The position numbers were made by a program, and so were the translations under genes. From an uncultured Clostridia bacterium (GTDB taxonomy: Bacteria; Bacillota; Clostridia; Oscillospirales; Oscillospiraceae), in assembly GCA_945946745.1 (NCBI GenBank), contig CAMEWZ010000116.1, positions 1 through 5,346 on the forward strand: a stretch of DNA of 5,346 nt. Direction: 5' to 3'. The notes under the pieces are model-generated. The model worked only from the letters and a program-made list of their open reading frames with translations, ran no database searches and was not told where the DNA came from. Below, in pieces: positions 1-5,191 of the stretch. Each line of letters begins with the position of its first letter. The stretch's first letter is position 1.

Positions 1-75
1 GAGGAGCCGGAGGCATATTCCGAGGAGCCGGAGGCATATTCCGAGGAGCCGGAGGAGTATCCCGAGGAGCCGGAA
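1..75 (+). repeat. 21-bp in-frame tandem repeat coding for EEPEAYS-type heptads
   Basis: Two identical 21-bp units lie at 1-21 and 22-42. A third at 43-63 has three substitutions and a partial fourth begins at 64. Read in frame they give EEPEAYS, EEPEAYS, EEPEEYP and EEPEEP. The array is cut by the window edge, so the total copy number is unknown. It forms an acidic, proline-rich, probably disordered cytoplasmic tail in front of the basic juxtamembrane region. Arrays like this commonly vary in copy number between strains. Confidence 0.9.
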
Positions 76-1665
76 GAACCGGCATCTCCGGAATTTGAGG
101 ATCAGCCGGTGGAGGAAGCGCCTCAAGAAAAGAAGGAGCGCAAGCGCCGTCCTCCCAAGGAGCGCAAGCCGCTGCCCAAAATCGCGATGCCCAGCATTTT
201 CACCAAGTTTTTTGACCTGTATTTTGCCCCGGTGCTCCATAAGGAGCTGCGGGAGGCGCCGGTGGATCCGGACAATCCCCGCCGCCGTCGCAGAAAGACC
301 CCGGGCCAGATTTTCAAGGAGGTTTATCTGCCGCCGCTGATTGCCTGTGTGTGCCTCATTTTGGTGCTGTCCTTTGGCATTGGCGCCATCTCCAACGCCA
401 TCGAGGCAAAGCGGGACGAGGACAGCCGAAAGCAGAGTCAGCTGGAATCCGTGGCCAGCGCCGCCCAGCTGGCGGAGCAGCGGAATCAGCAGCTGCTGGC
501 GGAGGCCGAGGAGCTGGCTGCGGTCTATGATTATAACGGCGCTATTGAAAAGCTGGATTCCATCGGGGATCTGACCGCCTATCCGGATATCCAGACCAAG
601 CGCTCGGAATACATCACCACCCAGAGCCAGCTGGTGGAATACAAGGATTATTCCATGATCCCCAATCTGAGCTTCCATGTGCTCATCGAGGACTTGACCC
701 GGGCGCTGAAGGACGCGGATTTGGGCGGCCTGTACAACCGGAACTTTGTCAGCACCGGAGAATTCCGGAAGATTCTGGATCAGCTGTATAACAACGGCTA
801 TGTGCTGGTGGATTTCAACAGCTTTGTCGGTTCCAATACCGACCTTTCCGGCAACCAGATCTTTGAGCCGGTTTCCATTTGGCTCCCCGCCGGGAAAAAG
901 CCGATCATGATCACCGAAACCATGGTCAACTACTATAATTACATGATCGACGGCAATGATGACAAGGTGGCCGATGCCAACGGCGACGGCTTTGCCAGCC
1001 GCCTGGTGGTGAGCAATGGGGAGATCAAGGCCGAGTACGTCAGCGGCAGCGGCGAGACCCTGGTTGGCGATTATGACCTGGTGCCCATTTTGGAGACCTT
1101 CCTCAAGGAGCATCCCGACTTCTCTTATCGGGGCGCCCGGGCAACTCTGGCTGTCAGCGGATCGGAGGGCATTTTCGGCTACCGGTGTGTGTCGGATTAT
1201 GTGGCCACCAAGGGCCAGGAGTATGTGGACGGGGAGATCGCCGGTGCGAAGGAGATCGTCCAGGCATTGCGCGACAAGGGCTACACGCTGGCCTGCTATA
1301 CCTATAATAACCAGGCCTACGGTCAGCTCAGTGTCCAGCAGATCAGCGCCGACTTGCAGCTGTGGGCACAGAAGATTACCCCTGTCATCGGCAATGTGGA
1401 TGTGTTGGTTTTTGCCAAGAACAGCAACATTACGGATTATAACGGCCAGGCCTTTAAGGCCATTTACAGTGCCGGGTTCCGGTATTTCGTGGCCCACGGC
1501 TCTGAGCCTTATGCGGAGGTCAACACCGGCTTTGTCCGTCAGAACCGGATCATGGTAACCGGTGAGAACATGGTTTGGTATTCCGATTACTTCACGAAGA
1601 GCAGCATTTTCGATCCGAATACGGTTGTGGATTTGGCAACCCGCGGCAGTGTTCCTAAGGGCTAA
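1..1665 (+). CDS. Membrane-anchored polysaccharide-deacetylase-like protein, probable pseudoenzyme (5' end missing)
   Basis: The frame is open from base 1, so the true start lies left of the window. An internal GTG at 109 has no convincing ribosome binding site. Domains in order: an acidic Glu/Pro repeat tail (1-110), a basic stretch rich in Lys/Arg (about 124-300), one hydrophobic segment (about 328-393), a Gln/Glu/Ala-rich coiled coil running into a TPR-like helical hairpin (about 403-640), and a polysaccharide-deacetylase-like domain (about 655-1650). Positive charge before the helix predicts a cytoplasmic N-terminus and an extracellular C-terminus. The outer domain keeps structural signatures that I recall from clostridial NodB-like proteins, such as GDGFAS (985-1002), GDYDLVP and HPDFSYRGA (1111-1137). 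The metal-binding motifs are replaced: TETM stands where an Asp-Asp pair is expected (916-924) and YTYNN replaces HSxxH (1297-1311). A binding or envelope-structural role is therefore more likely than deacetylation. The family comparison is from memory. The stop TAA is at 1663-1665. Confidence 0.8.
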   Translation, partial: EEPEAYSEEPEAYSEEPEEYPEEPEEPASPEFEDQPVEEAPQEKKERKRRPPKERKPLPKIAMPSIFTKFFDLYFAPVLHKELREAPVDPDNPRRRRRKTPGQIFKEVYLPPLIACVCLILVLSFGIGAISNAIEAKRDEDSRKQSQLESVASAAQLAEQRNQQLLAEAEELAAVYDYNGAIEKLDSIGDLTAYPDIQTKRSEYITTQSQLVEYKDYSMIPNLSFHVLIEDLTRALKDADLGGLYNRNFVSTGEFRKILDQLYNNGYVLVDFNSFVGSNTDLSGNQIFEPVSIWLPAGKKPIMITETMVNYYNYMIDGNDDKVADANGDGFASRLVVSNGEIKAEYVSGSGETLVGDYDLVPILETFLKEHPDFSYRGARATLAVSGSEGIFGYRCVSDYVATKGQEYVDGEIAGAKEIVQALRDKGYTLACYTYNNQAYGQLSVQQISADLQLWAQKITPVIGNVDVLVFAKNSNITDYNGQAFKAIYSAGFRYFVAHGSEPYAEVNTGFVRQNRIMVTGENMVWYSDYFTKSSIFDPNTVVDLATRGSVPKG

Positions 1666-1755
1666 GGCAATACCGCGCAATGGGGGGCAGCGGGCTTCGG
1701 CGGAGCTTTTGCTGAATCTCCTTGCCCCATTATGCAGTGCTGCGCTAGAAAACGG

Positions 1756-1788
1756 AGTGCGCCGGAAGGATTTCCGGCGCACTTGCTT
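1756..1788 (+). terminator. Hairpin between the deacetylase-like gene and the DUF1653 gene, possible weak terminator or attenuator
   Basis: A perfect 12-bp stem pairs 1756-1767 with 1772-1783 around the loop GGAT, followed by an interrupted T stretch (TTGCTTT). The T tract is poor, so termination may be partial. The ribosome binding site of the next gene begins within a few bases of the stem. The hairpin could end the upstream transcript, act as an attenuator, or form the 5' end of the downstream mRNA. Just upstream, TTGCCC (1722-1727) and TAGAAA (1746-1751) are 18 bp apart and could be a weak promoter starting near the hairpin. Confidence 0.55.
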
Positions 1789-1803
1789 TGGGAGGGCATT
1801 TTT

Positions 1804-2016
1804 ATGGACGTAAAGCCTGGAAAATACCGGCATTTTAAGGGCGGGCTGTATGAGGTCATCGGATTGGCCTCCCACTCGGAAACGATGGAGCCAATGGTGG
1901 TTTACCGTGCCCTTTATGGAGAGCAGGGGCTGTGGGTTCGTCCGGCATCCATGTGGCAGGAGACGGTAGACCGGGACGGTTACCATGGGCCAAGGTTTTG
2001 CTATCTGGAAGAATAG
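1804..2016 (+). CDS. DUF1653 family small protein
   Basis: This is a 70-residue protein of unknown biochemical function. The sequence matches my recollection of the DUF1653 family (PF07866) almost end to end: it opens with GKYRHFKGGLYEVIG (residues 6-20), continues with HSETMEPMVVYRALYGE (24-40) and has LWVRPASMW (43-51). Family members are short single-domain cytoplasmic proteins of about this length, so the gene looks complete. The ATG at 1804 is preferred over upstream in-frame starts because GGGAGG at 1790-1795 sits about 8 bases before it and the family homology begins at residue 5-6. There is no signal peptide or membrane segment. It lies 138 bases after the deacetylase-like gene on the same strand, with a hairpin between them, so it is either expressed by readthrough or from its own weak promoter. 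Nothing in the neighbourhood indicates its role. Confidence 0.88.
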   Translation: MDVKPGKYRHFKGGLYEVIGLASHSETMEPMVVYRALYGEQGLWVRPASMWQETVDRDGYHGPRFCYLEE

Positions 2017-2054
2017 CTCCGCCATAGGAAGCGGGGACATCCTGGAAAACGCAA

Positions 2055-2096
2055 AGAAAACCTGTCATCGGGAACCGACCGATGAAAGGCTTTCTA
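2055..2096. terminator. Bidirectional intrinsic terminator between convergent genes
   Basis: CCTGTCATCGG (2061-2071) pairs with CCGATGAAAGG (2079-2089) at 10 of 11 positions around the 7-base loop GAACCGA. The stem extends outward through the A-rich left flank and T-rich right flank with one further mismatch. Reading right, the stem is followed by CTTTCTACTTT. Reading left on the minus strand, it is followed by TTTTCTTTG. It can therefore end both the DUF1653 transcript and the opposing ECF S-component transcript, whose stop codon lies about 15 bases away. Confidence 0.75.
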
Positions 2097-2109
2097 CTTT
2101 GGGGTAGGC

Positions 2110-2679
2110 TTATTCCAGTGTCAGATGGTTTTGCTCCAATGCCTTGCGGATGGCCGTGGCCAGCAGGGGCGCGAACAGCACGGCGACAGCGGCGTTGAAA
2201 ATCGTGGCGGGAAGCTTGCCGATGACGGTCAGAAGGGCCGCGTCGGGGGTCAGTCCCTTGAGGAGCAGACCGTTGTAGAAGTAGCTTTTGGCCAGGTACA
2301 GCAGGGCATAGGTCACCGCGCCGGTGGCGGCGGCGATCACGGCCTTGCCATAGCCGAAGGGCTTTTTTCCACTGCGTACCACCAAGCCGGCGGCCAGACC
2401 ATAGGCACCCTTGAACAGGAACGTGATCCAGCACTCGGAGATGTACAGCGGATTGGTCATATCATAGATGGCGGAACCGAGACCTGCGGCAGCGCCGCCC
2501 AGCCAGGGGCCGAGCAGAATACCACTGAGGGCACACATAATGTTGCCCAGGTGGAAGGACGTGGTGCCTGCGATGTCCAGAGGCAGGGTAATGCGAATGG
2601 CAGAGCCGACCACGGTCAGCGCGGCCATCAGCGCCGCAACCACCAGACGCTTGGTGGAAATGTTTGGCTTGTTGTTCAT
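2110..2679 (-). CDS. ECF transporter S component (substrate-binding membrane subunit), substrate unknown
   Basis: This 189-residue, highly hydrophobic protein has about five to six predicted membrane segments, the usual size and shape of the substrate-specific subunit of energy-coupling factor vitamin transporters. The first helix (residues 11-32, RLVVAALMAALTVVGSAIRI) contains AxxxA patterns (A15/A19 and A16/A20), the motif S components use to contact the shared EcfT subunit. SFHLGNIMCALSG (41-53), GPWLGGAAAGLGSAIYD (57-73) and ECWITFLFKGAYGLAAG (82-98) resemble the ECF riboflavin-type S family (PF07155/PF12822) as I recall it. I cannot assign the vitamin. The ATG at 2679 is chosen because GGGAGGT lies 7 bases upstream on the minus strand; an upstream in-frame start would add 38 residues that translate the AT-rich promoter region. 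No EcfA or EcfT gene is visible, which fits group II systems where the module is encoded elsewhere. It is divergent from nagB. Confidence 0.82.
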   Translation of the reverse strand: MNNKPNISTKRLVVAALMAALTVVGSAIRITLPLDIAGTTSFHLGNIMCALSGILLGPWLGGAAAGLGSAIYDMTNPLYISECWITFLFKGAYGLAAGLVVRSGKKPFGYGKAVIAAATGAVTYALLYLAKSYFYNGLLLKGLTPDAALLTVIGKLPATIFNAAVAVLFAPLLATAIRKALEQNHLTLE

Positions 2680-2709
2680 GTGGATTACCTCCCTTACTTG
2701 AATGAGGCC

Positions 2710-2715
2710 ATTATA
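2710..2715 (-). promoter_or_regulatory. Candidate -10 element for the ECF S-component gene
   Basis: On the minus strand this reads TATAAT, a perfect -10 hexamer, about 31 bases upstream of the ATG. It would give a leader of roughly 24 bases that still includes the GGGAGGT ribosome binding site. No good -35 hexamer is present at 16-18 bp, so the promoter may need an activator. With this start there is no room for a riboswitch, and I see none further upstream. Confidence 0.45.
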
Positions 2716-2811
2716 GCGAAAACTGGTAATAAATATAGAACCAATTTTAGATTGAAAAATAATACCAGATAGAAGAAGCGCCGGAAAAAACAAAGATTTT
2801 ATCGAAAATGA

Positions 2812-2837
2812 CTGAAAATTCAGAAAAGACTGTACAG
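2812..2837. promoter_or_regulatory. Candidate operator: paired CTG...CAG inverted repeats upstream of and over the nagB -35
   Basis: CTGAA-AA-TTCAG (2812-2823) is a perfect 5-bp inverted repeat. CTGTACAG (2830-2837) is a perfect 8-bp palindrome overlapping the -35 hexamer. The two sites start 18 bases apart and share the ACTG...CAG pattern. This placement suits a repressor or activator site for nagB, but no known NagR-type consensus was recognised and short palindromes are common in AT-rich DNA. Confidence 0.3.
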
Positions 2838-2859
2838 ATTTTCAAAAAGATGCTACAAT
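2831..2859 (+). promoter_or_regulatory. Probable sigma-A-type promoter of nagB
   Basis: TGTACA (2831-2836, 4 of 6 matches to TTGACA) and TACAAT (2854-2859, 5 of 6 to TATAAT) are separated by 17 bp. A TG dinucleotide one base before the -10 makes it an extended -10 element. Transcription would start near 2866, leaving a leader of about 40 bases before the ATG. Confidence 0.65.
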
Positions 2860-2907
2860 ACTAATACGGCAGTAAAAAATACAGCCAATTTGAAAGGGGA
2901 CCGAACC

Positions 2908-3645
2908 ATGAGACTGATTCGCGCGAAGGATTACGAGGATGTCAGCCGGAAAGCGGCCAACATCATTGCCGCACAGATTTATTTGAAGCCCGACTGCGTT
3001 CTGGGCCTGGCCACCGGCAGCAGCCCTGTGGGTACCTACAAGGAGCTGATTGCCAAATATGAATCCGGCGATCTGGATTTCTCCCAGGTGAAAACCGTGA
3101 ACCTGGACGAGTATGTGGGCCTAAACAAGGAGCACGACCAGAGCTACGCTTACTTTATGCGTACCAATCTGTTCGACCATGTGAACATTGACCAAAGCAA
3201 CTGCAACATTCCCAACGGCATGAATCCCAACGCGGAGGAGGAGTGCGCCCGGTATGACGCGGTAATCGACGCTTTTGGCGGTGCAGATCTACAGCTGCTG
3301 GGTCTTGGCCCCAACGGCCACATCGGCTTCAATGAGCCTGCGGACGCCTTTGCCAAGGGCACCAACAAGGTGGCGCTGACTGCTTCCACCATCGACGCCA
3401 ACGCCCGGTTCTTTGCCACCCGGGAGGATGTGCCCACCCACGCCTACACCATGGGCATCGGCTCCATCATGAAGGCCAAGCGTGTCCTGCTGGTGGTCAA
3501 CGGCGTGAACAAGGCTCAGGCCGTGAAGGATTGCTTCTTCGGCCTCATCAAGCCCCAGGCTCCCGGCTCCATCTTGCAGCTCCATCCCGATTTCACCCTA
3601 GTCGCCGACGAGGCAGCCCTGTCTCTGGTGCAGGATCTGCTGTAA
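2908..3645 (+). CDS. nagB: Glucosamine-6-phosphate deaminase
   Basis: NagB converts glucosamine 6-phosphate to fructose 6-phosphate and ammonia in the cytoplasm, linking amino-sugar and peptidoglycan or mucin sugar use to glycolysis. The protein has 245 residues, close to the short Bacillus type and shorter than the 266-residue allosteric E. coli enzyme. LATGSSPVGTY (34-44) is the phosphate-binding loop. NLDEYVGL (65-72) holds the catalytic Asp67, corresponding to E. coli Asp72. LGLGPNGHIGFNEP (131-144) holds His138 and Glu143, matching E. coli His143 and Glu148. Asn136 replaces E. coli Asp141, as I recall for Gram-positive NagB. The C-terminal SILQLHPDFTLVADEAA segment is intact. I chose the ATG at 2908 over the TTG at 2890 because GAAAGGGGA lies about 8 bases upstream and homology starts at MRLIRAKDYED. 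It is a single-gene unit between its own promoter and a strong terminator, with no nagA alongside. Confidence 0.95.
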   Translation: MRLIRAKDYEDVSRKAANIIAAQIYLKPDCVLGLATGSSPVGTYKELIAKYESGDLDFSQVKTVNLDEYVGLNKEHDQSYAYFMRTNLFDHVNIDQSNCNIPNGMNPNAEEECARYDAVIDAFGGADLQLLGLGPNGHIGFNEPADAFAKGTNKVALTASTIDANARFFATREDVPTHAYTMGIGSIMKAKRVLLVVNGVNKAQAVKDCFFGLIKPQAPGSILQLHPDFTLVADEAALSLVQDLL

Positions 3646-3676
3646 GCGACTCCATAGTCCCGGACGCTTCTCCGAT

Positions 3677-3728
3677 CCCCCTAAAGCAGATTGTGGAAAA
3701 ACCCGAATCTGCTTTAGGGGGCTTCTTT
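3677..3728 (+). terminator. Strong intrinsic terminator of nagB
   Basis: A perfect 16-bp stem pairs 3677-3692 (begins CCCCCTAAAG) with 3706-3721 (ends TTTAGGGGG) around a 13-base loop. It is followed by the T-rich tail CTTCTTTG. It begins 31 bases after the nagB stop and isolates nagB from the exonuclease gene downstream. Confidence 0.85.
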
Positions 3729-3792
3729 GTCCAAAAGAAACCGCCCCTGGCAAATTAGCGGGAAATTAATAAGCGAGAATGGCAACTTCTTA

Positions 3793-3822
3793 TTTACAGA
3801 TACCCCTGTGATGTGGTATGAT
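3793..3822 (+). promoter_or_regulatory. Probable sigma-A-type promoter of the exonuclease gene
   Basis: TTTACA (3793-3798, 5 of 6 matches) and TATGAT (3817-3822, 5 of 6) are separated by 18 bp, with a TG one base before the -10. The predicted start near 3829 leaves a leader of about 29 bases containing the AGGGG ribosome binding site (3845-3849). A second perfect TATAAT at 3837-3842 lies too close to the ribosome binding site to be the likely -10. Confidence 0.7.
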
Positions 3823-3857
3823 ATCCTGTAAGATTCTATAATATAGGGGTTTTCACA

Positions 3858-4859
3858 ATGAATTACATTGTTATGGATATGGAATGGAACCAGCCCTGGC
3901 CCGGTTCTCCATCCTCCAAAAAGGTGCTGCCCGTGCAGATTCGGGGCGAAATTATTCAAATTGGCGCGGTTCGGGTCACGCAGGAGCAGCAGGTGGCGGA
4001 CGAATTTCAAATCATGATTCGGCCGAAATACTACCGCCATCTCAACCGCCGGGTCAGCAAGCTCACAGGCATCAAGGAGAACCGACTGCGGGAGGAGGGG
4101 GTTCCCTTCCCGGAGGCCATGGAGCGGTTTATCCAGTGGTGCGGGGAGGATATTGTGTTTCTGACCTGGGGCTTTGACGATATCGGCATCCTACGGGAGA
4201 ATTTGCAGCTGTTCGGCATGGATACCGGCTTTACGGAGCGGTGGTACAATGCCCAGATGATCTTTAACGCCCAGACCGATGGCTCCAATTCCCAGAAGGC
4301 GCTGAAAACAGCTATGGAGCAGTTCGGCATTGAGGCCAGCCGCCCGGCCCATGACGCCCTGGGAGACGCCTACCACACGGCGCTGATCTGCGCCCGATTG
4401 GATTTGAAAAAGGGTGCGGCGGAATACGATGAGGCACTGAAAAGCCATGAAAACGGTTTCCATGGCGCGGAGCTGCCCGGCTGTATTGCCCGGAAGGTTT
4501 TTTACGATTACCCGGACAAGCGGGCCGCCCTCAGCGCCATGGCTGGGGAGGAGAACCTCTGCCCGGTCTGCGGCGGGCGGATGCTGGGCTCCCGTTGGTT
4601 TGCCCAGCCGGGACACCGGTATATGGATCTGGCAACCTGCCCGGAGGATGGGAAATTTCTGATCCGGGTGCGATTGTCCGTTCAGCCGGATGGTTTGGTG
4701 CGGGTCAGCCGGCTGACGTATGAGGCTACCTCCGAAGCGGCGGAGGCCTACGCCCGCCGGGTGGAAAAGGCCGACCCGGAGGATGCAGCCCGTCCCCGTC
4801 GCCGCCGCCGGAAAAAAAGTCCGGCGGCAAAGCAGGAGCCGCCGAAGGAAGAATACTGA
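3858..4859 (+). CDS. DEDDh-family 3'-5' exonuclease with Cys/His cluster and Arg-rich C-terminal tail
   Basis: The 333-residue protein begins with an RNase T/DNA polymerase III epsilon-type exonuclease domain (about 1-185). The metal-binding residues are visible: Exo I has D7 and E9 in IVMDMEWNQ, Exo II has D108 in TWGFDDIGIL, and Exo III has H165 and D170 in HDALGDAYHTA. The His-x4-Asp spacing marks the DEDDh subgroup, which includes KapD- and ERI-1-like enzymes. All four acidic ligands and the general-base His are present, so the enzyme should be active on single-stranded RNA or DNA ends; the substrate cannot be decided from sequence. After the domain comes an extension of about 150 residues with CPVC (235-238), H253 and C261, a possible zinc site, then a strongly basic tail (RPRRRRRKK, 312-320) likely to bind nucleic acid. 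The ATG at 3858 has AGGGG 8 bases upstream and begins exactly at the exonuclease fold. The gene is monocistronic with its own promoter. Its stop codon lies inside a 9-bp duplication bordering the element downstream. Confidence 0.88.
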   Translation: MNYIVMDMEWNQPWPGSPSSKKVLPVQIRGEIIQIGAVRVTQEQQVADEFQIMIRPKYYRHLNRRVSKLTGIKENRLREEGVPFPEAMERFIQWCGEDIVFLTWGFDDIGILRENLQLFGMDTGFTERWYNAQMIFNAQTDGSNSQKALKTAMEQFGIEASRPAHDALGDAYHTALICARLDLKKGAAEYDEALKSHENGFHGAELPGCIARKVFYDYPDKRAALSAMAGEENLCPVCGGRMLGSRWFAQPGHRYMDLATCPEDGKFLIRVRLSVQPDGLVRVSRLTYEATSEAAEAYARRVEKADPEDAARPRRRRRKKSPAAKQEPPKEEY

Positions 4860-4861
4860 AA
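4853..4861. repeat. Left copy of 9-bp direct repeat (probable target-site duplication)
   Basis: ATACTGAAA occurs here and again at 5089-5097, on either side of the inverted-repeat element. This copy includes the last sense codon (TAC) and stop codon (TGA) of the exonuclease gene. The right copy continues as ACTGAAAAAAGC, which probably shows the sequence before insertion. Confidence 0.65.
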
Positions 4862-5088
4862 TGTGCTTATCGGTTTTACACAGCTGTTGTGCTTTTGCTG
4901 ATTAACAGGCATCCCTGTAGGGCTTATCTGCCCTCAGCCCGCCGCCGCATTTCGAACCGCGTACCGCCGCTCCGCCGCAAGGTGGAAACGATACGAATTC
5001 TGCTTCGCAGGCGGCTTGTGGGCAAGCCGCCCTACGGAGGGTGTTCGTCAACGATATTCCCCTTTAGCTGCGTTAACCCGATAAGCAT
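4862..5088. mobile_element. MITE-like non-coding element with imperfect terminal inverted repeats
   Basis: This 227-bp segment has no plausible gene. Its ends are inverted repeats: 4864-4885 and 5066-5087 match at 19 of 22 positions when one is reversed and complemented, starting with ten perfect bases (TGCTTATCGG against CCGATAAGCA). The inner parts diverge, but similarity returns at CCCTGTAGGGC (4913-4923) against GCCCTACGGAGGG (5029-5041), so the arms span about 60 bases each. The interior (4924-5009) is rich in CCGCCG, and there is a 9-bp hairpin at 5010-5031 with loop TGGG. A 9-bp direct repeat flanks it. One or two unpaired bases lie between the duplication and the aligned repeat, so the exact ends are uncertain. 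Size, lack of genes, terminal repeats and flanking duplication fit a miniature inverted-repeat element moved by a transposase elsewhere. An alternative is a large transcribed hairpin with no mobility. This element plus 5098-5131, where I see only a short CCCG/CGGG hairpin, accounts for most of the gene-free stretch. Confidence 0.62.
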
Positions 5089-5097
5089 ATACTGAAA
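5089..5097. repeat. Right copy of 9-bp direct repeat (probable target-site duplication)
   Basis: ATACTGAAA matches 4853-4861 exactly and begins two bases beyond the aligned right inverted repeat. Removing the element and one copy would rejoin the exonuclease stop codon to an A-rich stretch about 35 bases before the bidirectional terminator. Confidence 0.65.
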
Positions 5098-5131
5098 AAA
5101 GCAACGGGAAACGAGCCCCGCTGCGGGAAAG

Positions 5132-5187
5132 AAACATGCCGGATAGGAACGTGCTTTCAAGAAAGCACGCGCTTATCCGGCATGTTT
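5132..5187. terminator. Long bidirectional intrinsic terminator between the exonuclease gene and spmB
   Basis: The outer stem is a perfect 14-bp pairing of 5132-5145 (AAACATGCCGGATA) with 5174-5187. A 4-by-4 internal loop follows, then a 9-bp inner stem CGTGCTTTC (5150-5158) with GAAAGCACG (5161-5169). The right side ends in GTTTTGC and the minus-strand side in GTTTCTTTCCC, so both directions have modest U tracts. It starts 4 bases after the spmB stop on the minus strand and is the only clear terminator for the exonuclease gene. Confidence 0.8.
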
Positions 5188-5191
5188 TGCG

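Noticed and set aside
1..75. Tandem repeat as a possible CRISPR array or other non-coding repeat
   Set aside because: The units are directly adjacent with no spacers and keep the reading frame of the gene, so it is a coding repeat.
973..1008. DANGDG segment resembling a calcium-binding EF-hand or dockerin loop
   Set aside because: The DxNxDG start fits, but position 12 of the loop is Val rather than Glu or Asp and there is no paired second loop. It looks like a short acidic insertion before the conserved GDGFAS block.
1016..1558. 180-codon open frame on the plus strand inside the deacetylase-like gene
   Set aside because: It is a second-frame shadow rich in Ser, Arg, Pro and Trp, inside a coding region with clear homology in frame 1.
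1679..1731. Larger stem AATGGGG...CCCCATT after the deacetylase-like gene
   Set aside because: Only 7 bp plus a 4-bp inner match with unequal loops and no T tract follows. This is too weak to call a terminator or structured RNA from sequence alone.
1856..2434. 192-codon open frame on the minus strand
   Set aside because: It overlaps the DUF1653 gene, the terminator and the ECF gene, has Arg/Pro-rich composition, and shows no ribosome binding site or family signature.
2125..2772. Long open frame (215 codons) on the plus strand opposite the ECF S-component gene
   Set aside because: It is antisense to a well-supported membrane protein gene, is rich in Gly, Gln and His as expected for a shadow of hydrophobic codons, has no ribosome binding site and shows no recognisable domain.
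2680..2907. Possible vitamin riboswitch upstream of the ECF S-component gene
   Set aside because: The region is AT-rich and lacks the conserved cores of TPP, FMN, folate or preQ1 riboswitches. The best -10 would leave a leader of only about 24 bases.
4889..5095. 68-codon open frame after the exonuclease gene
   Set aside because: It runs through both arms of the inverted-repeat element and its translation is Arg/Ser/Pro-rich without a fold or ribosome binding site, so it is explained by the element's base composition.
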